Shown: positions 1 through 8,619 of the stretch, piece by piece
Position numbering within the stretch: the stretch's first letter is position 1
Layout: each line of letters opens with the position of its first letter
Source: CAYMLL01 sp964390645
GTDB lineage: Bacteria; Planctomycetota; UBA8108
Length of the DNA stretch: 18,700 nt
Reading direction: 5' to 3'
NCBI GenBank assembly: GCA_964390645.1
Contig: CAYMLL010000142.1
Coordinates: 1 to 18,700, forward strand
Made by a program: the position numbers and the translations under genes
The notes under the pieces: model-generated
Told to the model about the DNA's origin: nothing
Seen by the model: the letters and a program-made list of their open reading frames with translations, nothing else
Databases searched by the model: none

Positions 1-2
1 GC

Positions 3-791
<789 letters not shown>

Positions 792-1584
792 TCTCGGCGG
801 GCACTCCGAAGGTCGCGAGAGGGGCTCCCGTTGAGACCGAGCGGGTGACGGTGCGGGGCGGCGCCCCGGGCCGGTGCGCTCGGCGGTGTCTGGGGGCCAG
901 AGCGGGCGGTTTCGCGCGGGGAGGGCGGAGCGCCCGGGCGACCGGTTCCGGGAACAACGAGATTCCCGGGAACAAAAAAAGCCGGATCAAAAGCGGTTGG
1001 CATGAACCGACCTTGATCCGGCAGAGAACGGATTCTGATTCAATTCTTCGCCTGGGAGCCGCCCCCTGCATTCAGGGCGCTCGAATCCATCCCGAGGAAC
1101 TCGTCCCCTTCAGACCGCCCGGATGCGGAGACAAAGACACCGTCGCCGAAGATCGCAAAGGCGCGTTCTTCAGCCGCGGGCCCCTCTCCTGGGGGGAATC
1201 CGAGCGCGTCTCGAGTCGACGAGCCGGCGCAAGCGAAGTGCCGCGACTCTATAGCAATCCCCGGCAGCGGGCAAGGGGTTTTTCGCCAGAAACTGAGGGC
1301 AGTGCGCAGGGTCTCGACAGGCTCGGCCCCACGTCCTCCCGGAGCCTCCGTGCACCGTCGGCTCGACGTTGCACGAGGGCCCTTGAAGATTCCGCAAGCT
1401 CTTTTAAGGGAGCTGCTTATGGAGCCGTCTCGGACTTTTCCCGGCGCTGGTCGCCGTCGCGATACGACCCTCGAAGGCTCCTGCTCGGAGGCTTCGACGG
1501 GCGGCGGCCGGGCGTTCTCGAGTCGTCTTCTCGGGGACCTCTGCAGGGTGTCTGTCGGAGGGCGGATCGAGGCCCCTCGAACAG
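792..1584. other. Intergenic stretch without a confident gene
   Basis: About 790 bases lie between the first gene and the stop of the leftward lipoprotein gene. The left part (792-973) is very GC-rich and has a short GGGCG-GAG-CGCCC hairpin (923-935) and two palindromes, GTTCCGGGAAC (945-955) and TTCCCGGGAA (963-972). A leftward terminator occupies 974-1022. To its right, a minus-strand frame ends in TGA at 1040-1042, only 18 bases before the terminator stem. It stays open rightward into the lipoprotein gene, but no start with a clear ribosome site was found. It could be a decayed gene end or only the long 3' untranslated part of the lipoprotein transcript. Confidence 0.5.
974..1022 (-). terminator. 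Intrinsic terminator, leftward
   Basis: A perfect 10-bp stem pairs GCCGGATCAA (981-990) with TTGATCCGGC (1013-1022). A nested CGGTT/AACCG stem (994-998 with 1005-1009) has a GGCATG loop. On the minus strand the stem is followed at once by seven T (A-run at 974-980). There is no T-run on the plus side, so it acts leftward. It lies about 560 bases beyond the lipoprotein stop. Confidence 0.85.
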
Positions 1585-4500
1585 CTATCGGGACAGCGGA
1601 TGCTCGCAGTCGAGGGCGTCGTCGGTCGGGTCGATTCCGGGGCCCGGATACGGTGTCGGGGGTGGGTTGCCTGTACTGTTGAGTACGTGGTCGAGAATCC
1701 ACGTCGAGTCGGTCACGTTGACGCTGCCGTCGTCGTTGACGTCGGCAGCGTCCATGCATTTCGGAGCCCGCTCCGATTGGAAAACCCAGTTGAGCAGGAA
1801 CACCGAGTCGGCCGAGTTGACGAGAGAGTCGCCGTTCACGTCACCGCGTACGAAGAACGGCTCGCCGTCGTCGAGTACCGTGATCGTTCCGTGCGACAGG
1901 GTGGGGAAGAACGACTGCCCGCCGGTGCTGAAGAGGTTCTCGAGTGGTGGAACGCCGACGTTGTCGGTGAAGACCAGTCCGTAATCGCCGGGTGTGGCGT
2001 TGCTGTCGACTCGCAGGTCGACGTTGAAAAGCGTGTGGGTCTCGTGGGCGGGCAGGGCTCTGGAGTCGAAGGGTGGAATGAGGTCGAAGAGCACGGAAAA
2101 GGCGAAGAGTCCCTCGTCTGAGCGGTCGTTCGGCACGACCAGTTCAGGCTCGAACCGGGCGACGTCGCTGTCGTCCAGCGTCAGGTCGAGGATTTCGACG
2201 GTGTCGTTCGGATACGTGACCAGGACCGTGAATGCTTCGATGTCGCGTTCCGACAGCGCGGTCACCGCGACGCGTGCCGTCTCGCCGGGCGACAGGGTCG
2301 CCGACTCCATGCTCAGCATGTCCGGACTTTCCGACGGTGTCGGAGGTGGTGCGCCTTCGACGATGATCGTGCCGTCGACGAGATCGGGAAGCTGCTCGTG
2401 CGCGCCGATGAGGACCGAGCTGACGCCGGACGCCACACCGGGCGTGCGTGGGAAGATGAGCGCCGACTCGCCGAGTGGCGCGTCCGAGGGTACGTCGAAC
2501 ACGAGGCGCAAGAGCTCTTGATTCTCTCCCGGCTCCACCGTTCGTCCCTCGAAGGGAGGGAGCAGCTCGAGGATCGCGTGAAAGCTGATGGCGTTGTCCT
2601 CCTCGTGAAGCTGGGGCGCGATGAACTCGGCGTCCTCGATGACCGTGCCGACGGCATCGAAGCTCGGTGACGAGACGGTGTCCGGGTCGAAGGACAGGAC
2701 GATCGAGACTCCGTCGACGTCGACGGAATTGCTGAGCGTCAGCAGCGCGTTGATCGATGCGTCACCCTGTCGAACCGTCAGTGTCGGCGCGCGTAGTTCG
2801 AAGGTCGGAGTCAGCGGTGGTGGCGGTGGCGGGGCCGCCACGCCTTCCGAAAGGAGCAGGTGGATCTCGTTGGCGGACACGACGACGACGTCGAGGCTAC
2901 CGTCCCCACCGATGTCCGCAAGACGGACCTCGCCCGGGGACGAGATGTTCAGCAGCGTCTCGGGCGCCGCACCCGGGAAAACGTCTCCCGGGCTCGGAGC
3001 GTGGAAGAGCTCGACCTTGTCGCTTGCCTCGATCGAGAGCAGCAGATCGAGGGTGCCGTCGCCGTCGACGTCGCCGTTGGTGAAGCGAGCCGACTCCAGT
3101 GTCGTCGCACTCGCTACGGGTGTGTCCACCGACGGGAACTCGCCCGTCTCCGGATCGGGAACGAGAAGCCGGAAAGGTGACTCGGGGTGCTCGACGTCGA
3201 GGAGCAGGAGCGCCAGGATGTCGGTGACGCCGTCCCGGTCATGGTCACCGACCGCGACTTGCTCGACCTCTGCATCGAGGGCGACGGTCACTGCCATACC
3301 CAGCTCGCCGTCGGCCTGTCCGGCGTGGTACGCGACGCCGCGTTCACCGGACTGGCCGTAGACGAGGTCGACCAGTCCGTCATCGTCCACGTCCGCAGCG
3401 ACGAGGGCCGATCGGCTGTGACGCCGGGTGCCGATCTGCTGAGTGACGTCTTCTTCGAGGCCGTCACGCAATATCTGTAGACCGGTGTCGGTGTCGAGGA
3501 TGATGTCCGGCGGCCATCGGTTGTCGAGGTTCGCGACTCGGATCGCGCGCACGGCGCTTCGTGTGATGGCGTCCGGTCCCCAGTCCAGGTTGATACCGTC
3601 TTCGTCGCTGCTCCGGTTCAGCACGCTGGCGAGTCGGTCGTCGAGGCCGACGAGGAGATCGATTCGGCCGTCGTCGTCCACGTCTCCCGCTTCGAGGGAG
3701 AGAACCGACTCGACGGCGTCGAGTGACAGTACGCCTTCCAGCATGCCGTTGCCGACGTGGCGCAGGATCTCGACCCGGGTCCCGTTTTCCGTCGTGTAGA
3801 CGATCTCGGGGAGACGGTCGCCGTCGAGGTCGACGGTCAGCAGGTCGCGCACGCGTCCGGTGACGGCGACGGAGTACGGCGTCCTTTCGCCGTCACTGTC
3901 CGGGTCGGCCGCGGCGCGGAAGGAAAAGGATGAGCCGTTGAAGATACCGCCGTCGATCGTGATCAGCCCGGAGAGCACGTTCACGGTCACCTGCTCGCCG
4001 GGTGCGAAGGGACGACGGGGCACGATGCGCATGACGGTGCCGGTTTCGACGAGCCCTTCGACGCGCACGGGGATGGGACCGCTGATTTCGCCGACCACCG
4101 AGACGGCGTCGGCGCTGACGACGAAGGGGTTGATGAAGTGTGAGAAGACGACCTCGATGATTTGATCCGGCGCGACCGACCCGGCAAAGGGCTCCGGGCT
4201 GGTGTGCACGATCACCGGGTCGACCGGTGGCGGCTCCTCCGTGTCGGGGTCCTTCGCAGCGGTACGGAAGCGGATGGTCGTGCGGTCGATGGGAGTGCCG
4301 GCTGAGGAGCGGATCGACGACGTCAGGACCACCCTGATCTCCTCGCCGGCCGGGAGCTGCTCGTCCGGCGTGAAGATCACCGTGCGTGACTCGTCTTCGT
4401 CGTGGTAGTGGCCGCTGATCTCACCGCTGGGGGCCGCGGTGACCCGGAAGGACTCCGGTGTCACGGTGTACATGTCGACCTTGTACGAGAAGCCAACTCG

Positions 4501-4659
4501 GATCTTGTCGTTCGTATGGACGTCGGCCGCGCCGTTGCGCGGCGTGGAGCGGCGGACCGTCATGCGGGATCGGTTGGTCTTCGAGCAGGACGCCAGCGCG
4601 AGGAGAAGCACGCTGACACCGGTGACGAGCGCGAGTTTCGGGATAGGGAAGGAGCACAC
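1585..4659 (-). CDS. Surface lipoprotein: SbsA-Ig, FG-GAP propeller, cohesin-like and dockerin-like domains
   Basis: This is a 1024-residue protein. It starts with a hydrophobic signal segment and a lipobox (LASC, Cys25), so it is probably a lipid-anchored exported protein. Two SbsA/Big_5-type Ig domains (about 33-134 and 147-250) come next. Seven FG-GAP-like Ca-binding repeats follow near 276, 326, 377 (degenerate), 423, 472, 529 and 582 (for example DVDDDGRIDLLVG), enough for one seven-bladed propeller. After a proline linker (610-617) are two cohesin-like beta domains (about 618-769 and 780-930). The end has two EF-hand-like loops (DVNGDSLVNSADS at 940-952, DVNDDGSVNVTDS at 973-985) and a 'DPTDDALDC' tail. 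GTG is chosen as start because GGAGG lies five bases upstream. The role is inferred to be calcium-dependent adhesion or surface assembly. The ligand is unknown. Confidence 0.9.
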   Translation of the reverse strand: MCSFPIPKLALVTGVSVLLLALASCSKTNRSRMTVRRSTPRNGAADVHTNDKIRVGFSYKVDMYTVTPESFRVTAAPSGEISGHYHDEDESRTVIFTPDEQLPAGEEIRVVLTSSIRSSAGTPIDRTTIRFRTAAKDPDTEEPPPVDPVIVHTSPEPFAGSVAPDQIIEVVFSHFINPFVVSADAVSVVGEISGPIPVRVEGLVETGTVMRIVPRRPFAPGEQVTVNVLSGLITIDGGIFNGSSFSFRAAADPDSDGERTPYSVAVTGRVRDLLTVDLDGDRLPEIVYTTENGTRVEILRHVGNGMLEGVLSLDAVESVLSLEAGDVDDDGRIDLLVGLDDRLASVLNRSSDEDGINLDWGPDAITRSAVRAIRVANLDNRWPPDIILDTDTGLQILRDGLEEDVTQQIGTRRHSRSALVAADVDDDGLVDLVYGQSGERGVAYHAGQADGELGMAVTVALDAEVEQVAVGDHDRDGVTDILALLLLDVEHPESPFRLLVPDPETGEFPSVDTPVASATTLESARFTNGDVDGDGTLDLLLSIEASDKVELFHAPSPGDVFPGAAPETLLNISSPGEVRLADIGGDGSLDVVVVSANEIHLLLSEGVAAPPPPPPLTPTFELRAPTLTVRQGDASINALLTLSNSVDVDGVSIVLSFDPDTVSSPSFDAVGTVIEDAEFIAPQLHEEDNAISFHAILELLPPFEGRTVEPGENQELLRLVFDVPSDAPLGESALIFPRTPGVASGVSSVLIGAHEQLPDLVDGTIIVEGAPPPTPSESPDMLSMESATLSPGETARVAVTALSERDIEAFTVLVTYPNDTVEILDLTLDDSDVARFEPELVVPNDRSDEGLFAFSVLFDLIPPFDSRALPAHETHTLFNVDLRVDSNATPGDYGLVFTDNVGVPPLENLFSTGGQSFFPTLSHGTITVLDDGEPFFVRGDVNGDSLVNSADSVFLLNWVFQSERAPKCMDAADVNDDGSVNVTDSTWILDHVLNSTGNPPPTPYPGPGIDPTDDALDCEHPLSR

Positions 4660-4669
4660 AGTGGCCTCC
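4657..4669 (-). promoter_or_regulatory. Ribosome binding site fixing the GTG start of the lipoprotein
   Basis: On the minus strand GGAGG (4669-4665) is followed by a 5-nt spacer and GTG (4659-4657). The next codons give the signal peptide, so GTG rather than a later ATG is the start. Confidence 0.75.
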
Positions 4670-4874
4670 GGAACCTGAGAGAAACGGCGGACGTGGAGTC
4701 TTCAGAGAATCCGCCGGGAGCGGACGGCAGACTTCTCAGCAAGGTCCATGCCTCCGGCGAATCCGCGTTGTTTCAAGGACTTGTGACGACCGCAGGAATC
4801 GGGGTGCGATGGAGGTGCACGGGATGTGGACGTCGAGAACGGTCGCGATACGCTCGTGGATGGGGGCTTTCCGT

Positions 4875-4903
4875 TTGACGGCGACGACGGGGCTCCGTAC
4901 CAT
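4875..4903 (+). promoter_or_regulatory. Candidate sigma70-type promoter
   Basis: TTGACG (4875-4880), a 17-nt spacer and TACCAT (4898-4903) form a plausible housekeeping promoter. Transcription would start near 4910 and drive the unknown gene and pyrF. The region 4660-4990 between the divergent genes holds no coding sequence. No equally clear promoter was found for the leftward lipoprotein. Confidence 0.45.
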
Positions 4904-4990
4904 CAGGGGTCTGTTTCGTGGGCATAAAGCGATTTGACAGAGACAGTTGGAGCGATCCTCGGGTCGGCGAGAGCCGCCGAGGCAAGCCGG

Positions 4991-6064
4991 ATGATGGGCG
5001 TCGAGATCACCCTCCAGGAGGACGGGCACCGGACCTGGTCGATCATCCGCTTTTTCTACCTCGCTCTGATACGCTTTCGCGCTCAGTTCGAGAGCTACGA
5101 GCGGCTCGTGAAGGCGCACGCCAGGTCGCTCGGCGTCGATCGTGAGGTTCTACGCCTAAGCCCGCGGGAGCTCGCCGAGCTGCTGGAGTTCAAGAATCTC
5201 GAGAGTTTGCGGGACGACTACATCCTGCCGCTGAAGGAGTTTTGCCACCTCGTCTTCCGCACCGCCGACCGGACCGACCGGCTGGATCGCTTCGTCTCGG
5301 ACATCTTTCACGAGATCTCGATCCTCAAGGAGGAGCACTACACGCTGAAGACCTACGCCCCGATGTACGAGCGCGATGCACAGGAGGTCGAGCTCAATTA
5401 CATCGTCGACGAGGCGCACGTGATGTTTCCCCAGAAGCTGAATCACATCCGTTACCTCTTCGGCAAGGCGCTGGAGCGTATGGAGGATCACCTGCCCCAC
5501 ACGCGCTCGCTGCCGATCGTGGTCCGCTCGCTCTACCTGCACCGCAACGACGACTTTGTCCGCTGCGCGTATCCGGACGGTCTGGGAGGCTTCTATCGCC
5601 TGATCTACCCGCTCGGCGCTTTTGACGGCTTTTGCCAGGTCGCCCAGAGCTTCTACCACTCCGGTTTTTACGATCAGGCGCTCGATGCCTTCGCCTGTGC
5701 GGCGAGGGAGTACAAGGGAGCTCTCGCTGGCTTCGCGCAGATCAGGCGCACGGCGGAGCCGGACGGTTCTAGCCGGGGCGGTGATGCTGTGGGCGGTGAT
5801 GCTGTGGGCGGTGATGCGGTGGGCGGTGATGAGGTGGGCGGTGGTCCGGGCAGCGGCCGCTTCACCGGGGTCGGGGAGCGTCCCGGGACCGTCGAAAGCT
5901 GGCCGATCGACTCGCAGGAGTACGTGCGGGATCCGCGGCTGACGATGCGCTCCGTTCGCGCGAAGATCGGTCGTATTCGCAAGCGGCGCCAGGGGAACTC
6001 CGTGTCCGTGAAGTCTGGCACAGGGCCGGCGTCGGGCAGGGTTTCCGGGGCGGTCGCGGAGTGA
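4991..6064 (+). CDS. Unknown helical protein coupled to pyrF
   Basis: This 357-residue protein is not recognised. The first 250 residues or so look alpha-helical and soluble, rich in aromatic and charged residues (for example SIIRFFYLALIRFRAQF near the start, and 'DEAHVMFPQKLNHIRYLF'). The string DEAH is not accompanied by any helicase motif. A low-complexity GGDAV linker and a basic tail (KIGRIRKRRQG) follow, which could contact nucleic acid; this is inference. ATG 4991 is chosen because GAGG lies eight bases upstream. An in-frame TTG at 4934 would add 19 residues but has no ribosome site. The stop TGA overlaps the GTG of pyrF by four bases, which implies one transcript and translational coupling. 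There is no signal peptide. Confidence 0.8.
   Translation: MMGVEITLQEDGHRTWSIIRFFYLALIRFRAQFESYERLVKAHARSLGVDREVLRLSPRELAELLEFKNLESLRDDYILPLKEFCHLVFRTADRTDRLDRFVSDIFHEISILKEEHYTLKTYAPMYERDAQEVELNYIVDEAHVMFPQKLNHIRYLFGKALERMEDHLPHTRSLPIVVRSLYLHRNDDFVRCAYPDGLGGFYRLIYPLGAFDGFCQVAQSFYHSGFYDQALDAFACAAREYKGALAGFAQIRRTAEPDGSSRGGDAVGGDAVGGDAVGGDEVGGGPGSGRFTGVGERPGTVESWPIDSQEYVRDPRLTMRSVRAKIGRIRKRRQGNSVSVKSGTGPASGRVSGAVAE
5777..5840 (+). repeat. 15-bp tandem repeat coding GGDAV
   Basis: Four copies of GGCGGTGATGCTGTG or single-codon variants (5777-5836) plus a partial fifth encode GGDAV, GGDAV, GGDAV, GGDEV, GG. This is a flexible linker between the helical part and the basic tail of the unknown gene. 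The unit length equals that of the KDEES array at the left end, but the sequence is unrelated. Confidence 0.9.
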
Positions 6065-6999
6065 CGGAGAGCGAGGGCTTGGTGAGCTTCGCGGACCGTC
6101 TCGACGAGGCGATCGGGCGCAAGAAGAGCTGCCTGGTGGTGGGGCTCGATCCGGTCCCGGAGCGTCTGCCGCGCGACGTCGTGGGGGATACCCGCGAGGC
6201 GTCACGCAGTTCGCGCGGCTGGACGGCTCACGCGTCAGCGGCCGTGGCGCTCTTTCTCGAGGGGGTCCTCGACGCCGTTGCGCCTTACGCGGTAGCCGTG
6301 AAGCCCAACGCCGGGTTCTTCGAGCGCTTCGGGGCGGTTGGCTGGGAGTGTCTGCGCCGTGTCTGCGAGATGGCGAAGGAGCGCGACCTGCTTGTCATCG
6401 GTGATGCAAAGCGTGGCGATATCGGCAGCACCGCTCGAGCCTACGCCGACGCGCTTCTCGGCGAGACCCCGGATACCGTCGGGCCTTTGACCGATGCTCT
6501 CACCGTCAATCCCTATCTCGGGCATGACAGCGTCGAGCCGTTCCTCGAGCGGGTGCGCGAAGGTGGCAAGGGGATCTTCGTGCTCGTGCGCACGTCGAAT
6601 ACCGGCGGCAAGGACTTTCAGGAGCTCGAGGTCGACGGAGAGCCCCTCTATGTCCATGTCGCCCGCCAGGTCGCGGACTGGGGTCGGGGTCTGGACGGCG
6701 AGTGTGGGCTCAATCCCGTCGGTGCGGTCGTCGGCGCGACCACCCCCGAGCAGGCGGCGAACGTGCGCCGCGAGATGCCGCGAGCGGTTTTCCTGGTGCC
6801 GGGCTACGGCGCGCAGGGCGGCGGGGCGGACGCGCTGCGGCCGTACTTCGTCGAGGGCGGCCGCGGCGTGGTCGTCAACAGCTCGCGGGGCATCCTCTAT
6901 GCCTTCGAGGAGAGCGCGGACCGTGACTGGCGCGGCTCGATCGGTGCGGCTGCCAGCTCGGCGCGTGCGGATCTCGAGAGGGTTCGCGGGGCGAGCTAG
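6061..6999 (+). CDS. pyrF: Orotidine 5'-phosphate decarboxylase (PyrF)
   Basis: It catalyses the last step of de novo UMP synthesis, decarboxylating OMP to UMP in the cytoplasm. The 312 residues carry the family signature: GLDP (29-31 region), VKPN with Lys81, and the catalytic DAKRGD (115-120) followed by IGST. The phosphate-binding parts TVNPYLG (148-154), PGYGAQGG (247-254) and NSSRGILYA (273-281) are also present. The length and the DAKRGDIGST form match the longer type-2 OMP decarboxylases (as in mycobacteria and Myxococcus) rather than the 230-residue E. coli type. GTG 6061 overlaps the upstream stop as GTGA. A second GTG at 6082 with GAGGG four bases upstream is a less likely alternative. 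It ends in TAG. Confidence 0.96.
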   Translation: MTESEGLVSFADRLDEAIGRKKSCLVVGLDPVPERLPRDVVGDTREASRSSRGWTAHASAAVALFLEGVLDAVAPYAVAVKPNAGFFERFGAVGWECLRRVCEMAKERDLLVIGDAKRGDIGSTARAYADALLGETPDTVGPLTDALTVNPYLGHDSVEPFLERVREGGKGIFVLVRTSNTGGKDFQELEVDGEPLYVHVARQVADWGRGLDGECGLNPVGAVVGATTPEQAANVRREMPRAVFLVPGYGAQGGGADALRPYFVEGGRGVVVNSSRGILYAFEESADRDWRGSIGAAASSARADLERVRGAS

Positions 7000-7274
7000 C
7001 GTCGACTCCACAGGCTTCCGAGGATGCGGACACGGCGGGGCTCGCCGGGATCGTGACGGGCGTCGGGATCGAGAATCGACGACAAGAGGCCGAAGGCGTA
7101 CGGGGAGCGACCGGGAGCTCGGCAACCCCCGCGGTCCCCGGAGGGCCGGGCTTTCGCGTCGTCCCTCCCGCCGGGGCTCCGGGGACTTCGAAGTGTGCAG
7201 GACCGGCGCAGTGCCATGCGGTGGTCGACCAGGCTGCGTGAGAACGGTGGGTCTCGAGGATCGCCGGCGTGTTC
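7000..7274. other. Intergenic region between convergent pyrF and prfB
   Basis: No gene is supported here. A small CCCGG-AGGG-CCGGG hairpin (7137-7150) followed by CTTTC could be a weak rightward terminator for the pyrF transcript, and TGGTCGACCA (7222-7231) is palindromic. Neither is strong. On the prfB side, CTCAG/CTGAG at the stop codon forms only a 5-bp stem. Confidence 0.3.
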
Positions 7275-8411
7275 TCAGCCTTCCTGAGCCGTGACGGAGT
7301 CCTGCCCGCGCTTCCAGCGCAGGAAGGCCTCGATGAACTCGAGGAGCTCACCGTCGAGAACCGCCTGCACGTTGCCGGTCTCGTGTCCCGTTCGGCGATC
7401 CTTGGCGAGCGTGTAGGGCTCGAGCACGTAGTTGCGGATCTGGTTGCCGAAGCCGATGTCGCCCTTCGCGCCGTACATCGACTGCAGCTCCTGTTCGCGC
7501 TCGCGCTCCTTCTCGAGCGCCAGGCGTGACTTCAACACCTTCAGTGCCGTCCCCTTGTTGGCGTGCTGCGAGCGTTCGTTCTGACACTGCACCACGAGGC
7601 CGGTCGGAAGGTGGGTGATGCGCACGGCCGAGTCGGTCGTGTTCACGTGCTGGCCGCCCGCTCCCCCGGCCCGGTAGGTGTCGATGCGCAGCTCGGACTC
7701 GACGATCTCGATCTCCTTGTCGGCGTCAGGAATCTCGGGGATGACATCGACGGACGCGAACGAGGTGTGGCGACGGTTTCGAGCGTCGAAAGGCGACTTG
7801 CGTACGAGTCGGTGGACGCCGATCTCCGAGTGCAGGTAACCGTAGACCATGTTGCCCTTCACGTGATAGGTGGCGTTCTTGATGCCCGCCTCCTCTCCCT
7901 CCAAGCGATCGACGAGCTTCACTTTCCAGCCTTGCTTCTCGCAGAATCGCTCGTACATGCGGGCGAGAATCGCTGCCCAGTCGCAGCTCTCCGTACCGCC
8001 TTCTCCCGGATGGATGCTGAGGTATGCGTTGTTCGAGTCGTGCTTGCCGCTGAGCGTTGTCGCAAGCTCGAGCCGGTCGAGCTCGACCTCGAGGCGCTCA
8101 CATTCTAGGCGCAGCTCGTCGAGAGAGTCCGTGTCGTCCTCGGCCGCCGCCATCTCGGCGAGCTCGCTGGCGTCGGCCGCTGCCCGTACCGCCTCCACCA
8201 CGCAGAGTACGACCGAGCGCAGGCTCTTGAGCTCCTGGATGGTCTCCTGGGCCTTCTCGGGGTGGTCCCAGAACGTCGGCTCGGCCTGTCTGTCCTCGAG
8301 CTCTCCGATGAGCTTCTCGCCCTCCTAGACCTTCACGAGATCGGCGAGCGTGTGGAAACGCTGGCTGACAACGGCGAGTCGTTCGATTGTCTCGGAGTGT
8401 TCGGGGAGCAT
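7275..8411 (-). CDS. prfB: Peptide chain release factor 2 with in-frame UAG at codon 29
   Basis: RF2 recognises UAA and UGA in the ribosomal A site and triggers peptide release. The downstream frame is a full RF2 match: HPGEGGTESCDWA, the anticodon tripeptide SPF (206-208) in HRLVRKSPFD, and the catalytic GGQ (252-254) in AGGAGGQHVNTT. Counting from ATG 8411, these fall within one or two residues of E. coli RF2 positions. Upstream of any NTG start the frame still gives RF2 sequence (AEPTFWDHPEKAQ, like E. coli EQPDVWNEPERAQ), so a start at GTG 8201 would delete most of domain 1. From ATG 8411, 28 helical codons run to TAG (8327-8325), then 349 codons follow in the same frame. No frameshift signal is seen. 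Either the gene is read through, or the UAG is a mutation or sequence error. The ATG has only a weak ribosome site (GAGAG). Confidence 0.93.
8321..8327 (-). other. In-frame UAG overlapping AGGAGG inside prfB
   Basis: On the minus strand TAG (8327-8325) is codon 29 of prfB, and AGGAGG (8326-8321) overlaps it. AGGAGG is a perfect Shine-Dalgarno core. No ATG, GTG or TTG lies in frame between here and 8201. The nearest conceivable unusual start is ATC at 8309-8307, 11 bases after the core. The site corresponds to the recoding position of other prfB genes. Confidence 0.75.
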
Positions 8412-8505
8412 CTCTTGTGCTCTCGGAGCATTCGGAATCGGCGGGCGTGGGCTCCTCGACGCCGCCGGAGGCAAGAGAGGGCCTGCCGCAGCTTACTGAG
8501 CAGAG

Positions 8506-8551
8506 GGTGCATCTTCAAGGCCTTGCACCTTGCCCGGTGAGCGTGTTAAGT
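8506..8551 (+). promoter_or_regulatory. Possible carB promoter/operator in the divergent prfB-carB gap
   Basis: The 208-base gap (8412-8619) holds an inverted repeat GGTGCA (8506-8511) / TGCACC (8524-8529) enclosing the palindrome CAAGGCCTTG (8516-8525). The right arm overlaps a possible -35 TTGCAC (8523-8528), which has TTAAGT (8546-8551) 17 bases on. The -10 is poor, so the promoter call is weak, but an operator at this place would make sense for a pyrimidine or arginine gene. Confidence 0.27.
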
Positions 8552-8619
8552 TCCGGGAATTTTGTAGCCGAACAGGCAATCTTTCAACACTCTCCTGCAG
8601 GCGCAGATCCTCGTCCGAA

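Noticed and set aside
4934..4936. TTG start for the unknown gene
   Set aside because: It has no ribosome site, while ATG 4991 has GAGG at eight bases.
5156..6205. 349-codon minus-strand frame opposite the pyrF-coupled gene
   Set aside because: The plus frame overlaps pyrF in operon style and has a ribosome site. The minus frame turns the linker repeat into a Pro-Thr-Ala-Ser run and lacks motifs.
7275..8201. prfB starting at GTG 8201
   Set aside because: Conserved RF2 residues (FWDHPEKAQ) lie upstream in the same frame, so this start would truncate domain 1.
8312..8411. A standard +1 frameshift in prfB
   Set aside because: The frame is identical before and after the stop, and no CUU-UGA-C or similar slip site is present. 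A TGA at 8331-8329 is in a different frame, and shifting there would still meet the UAG.
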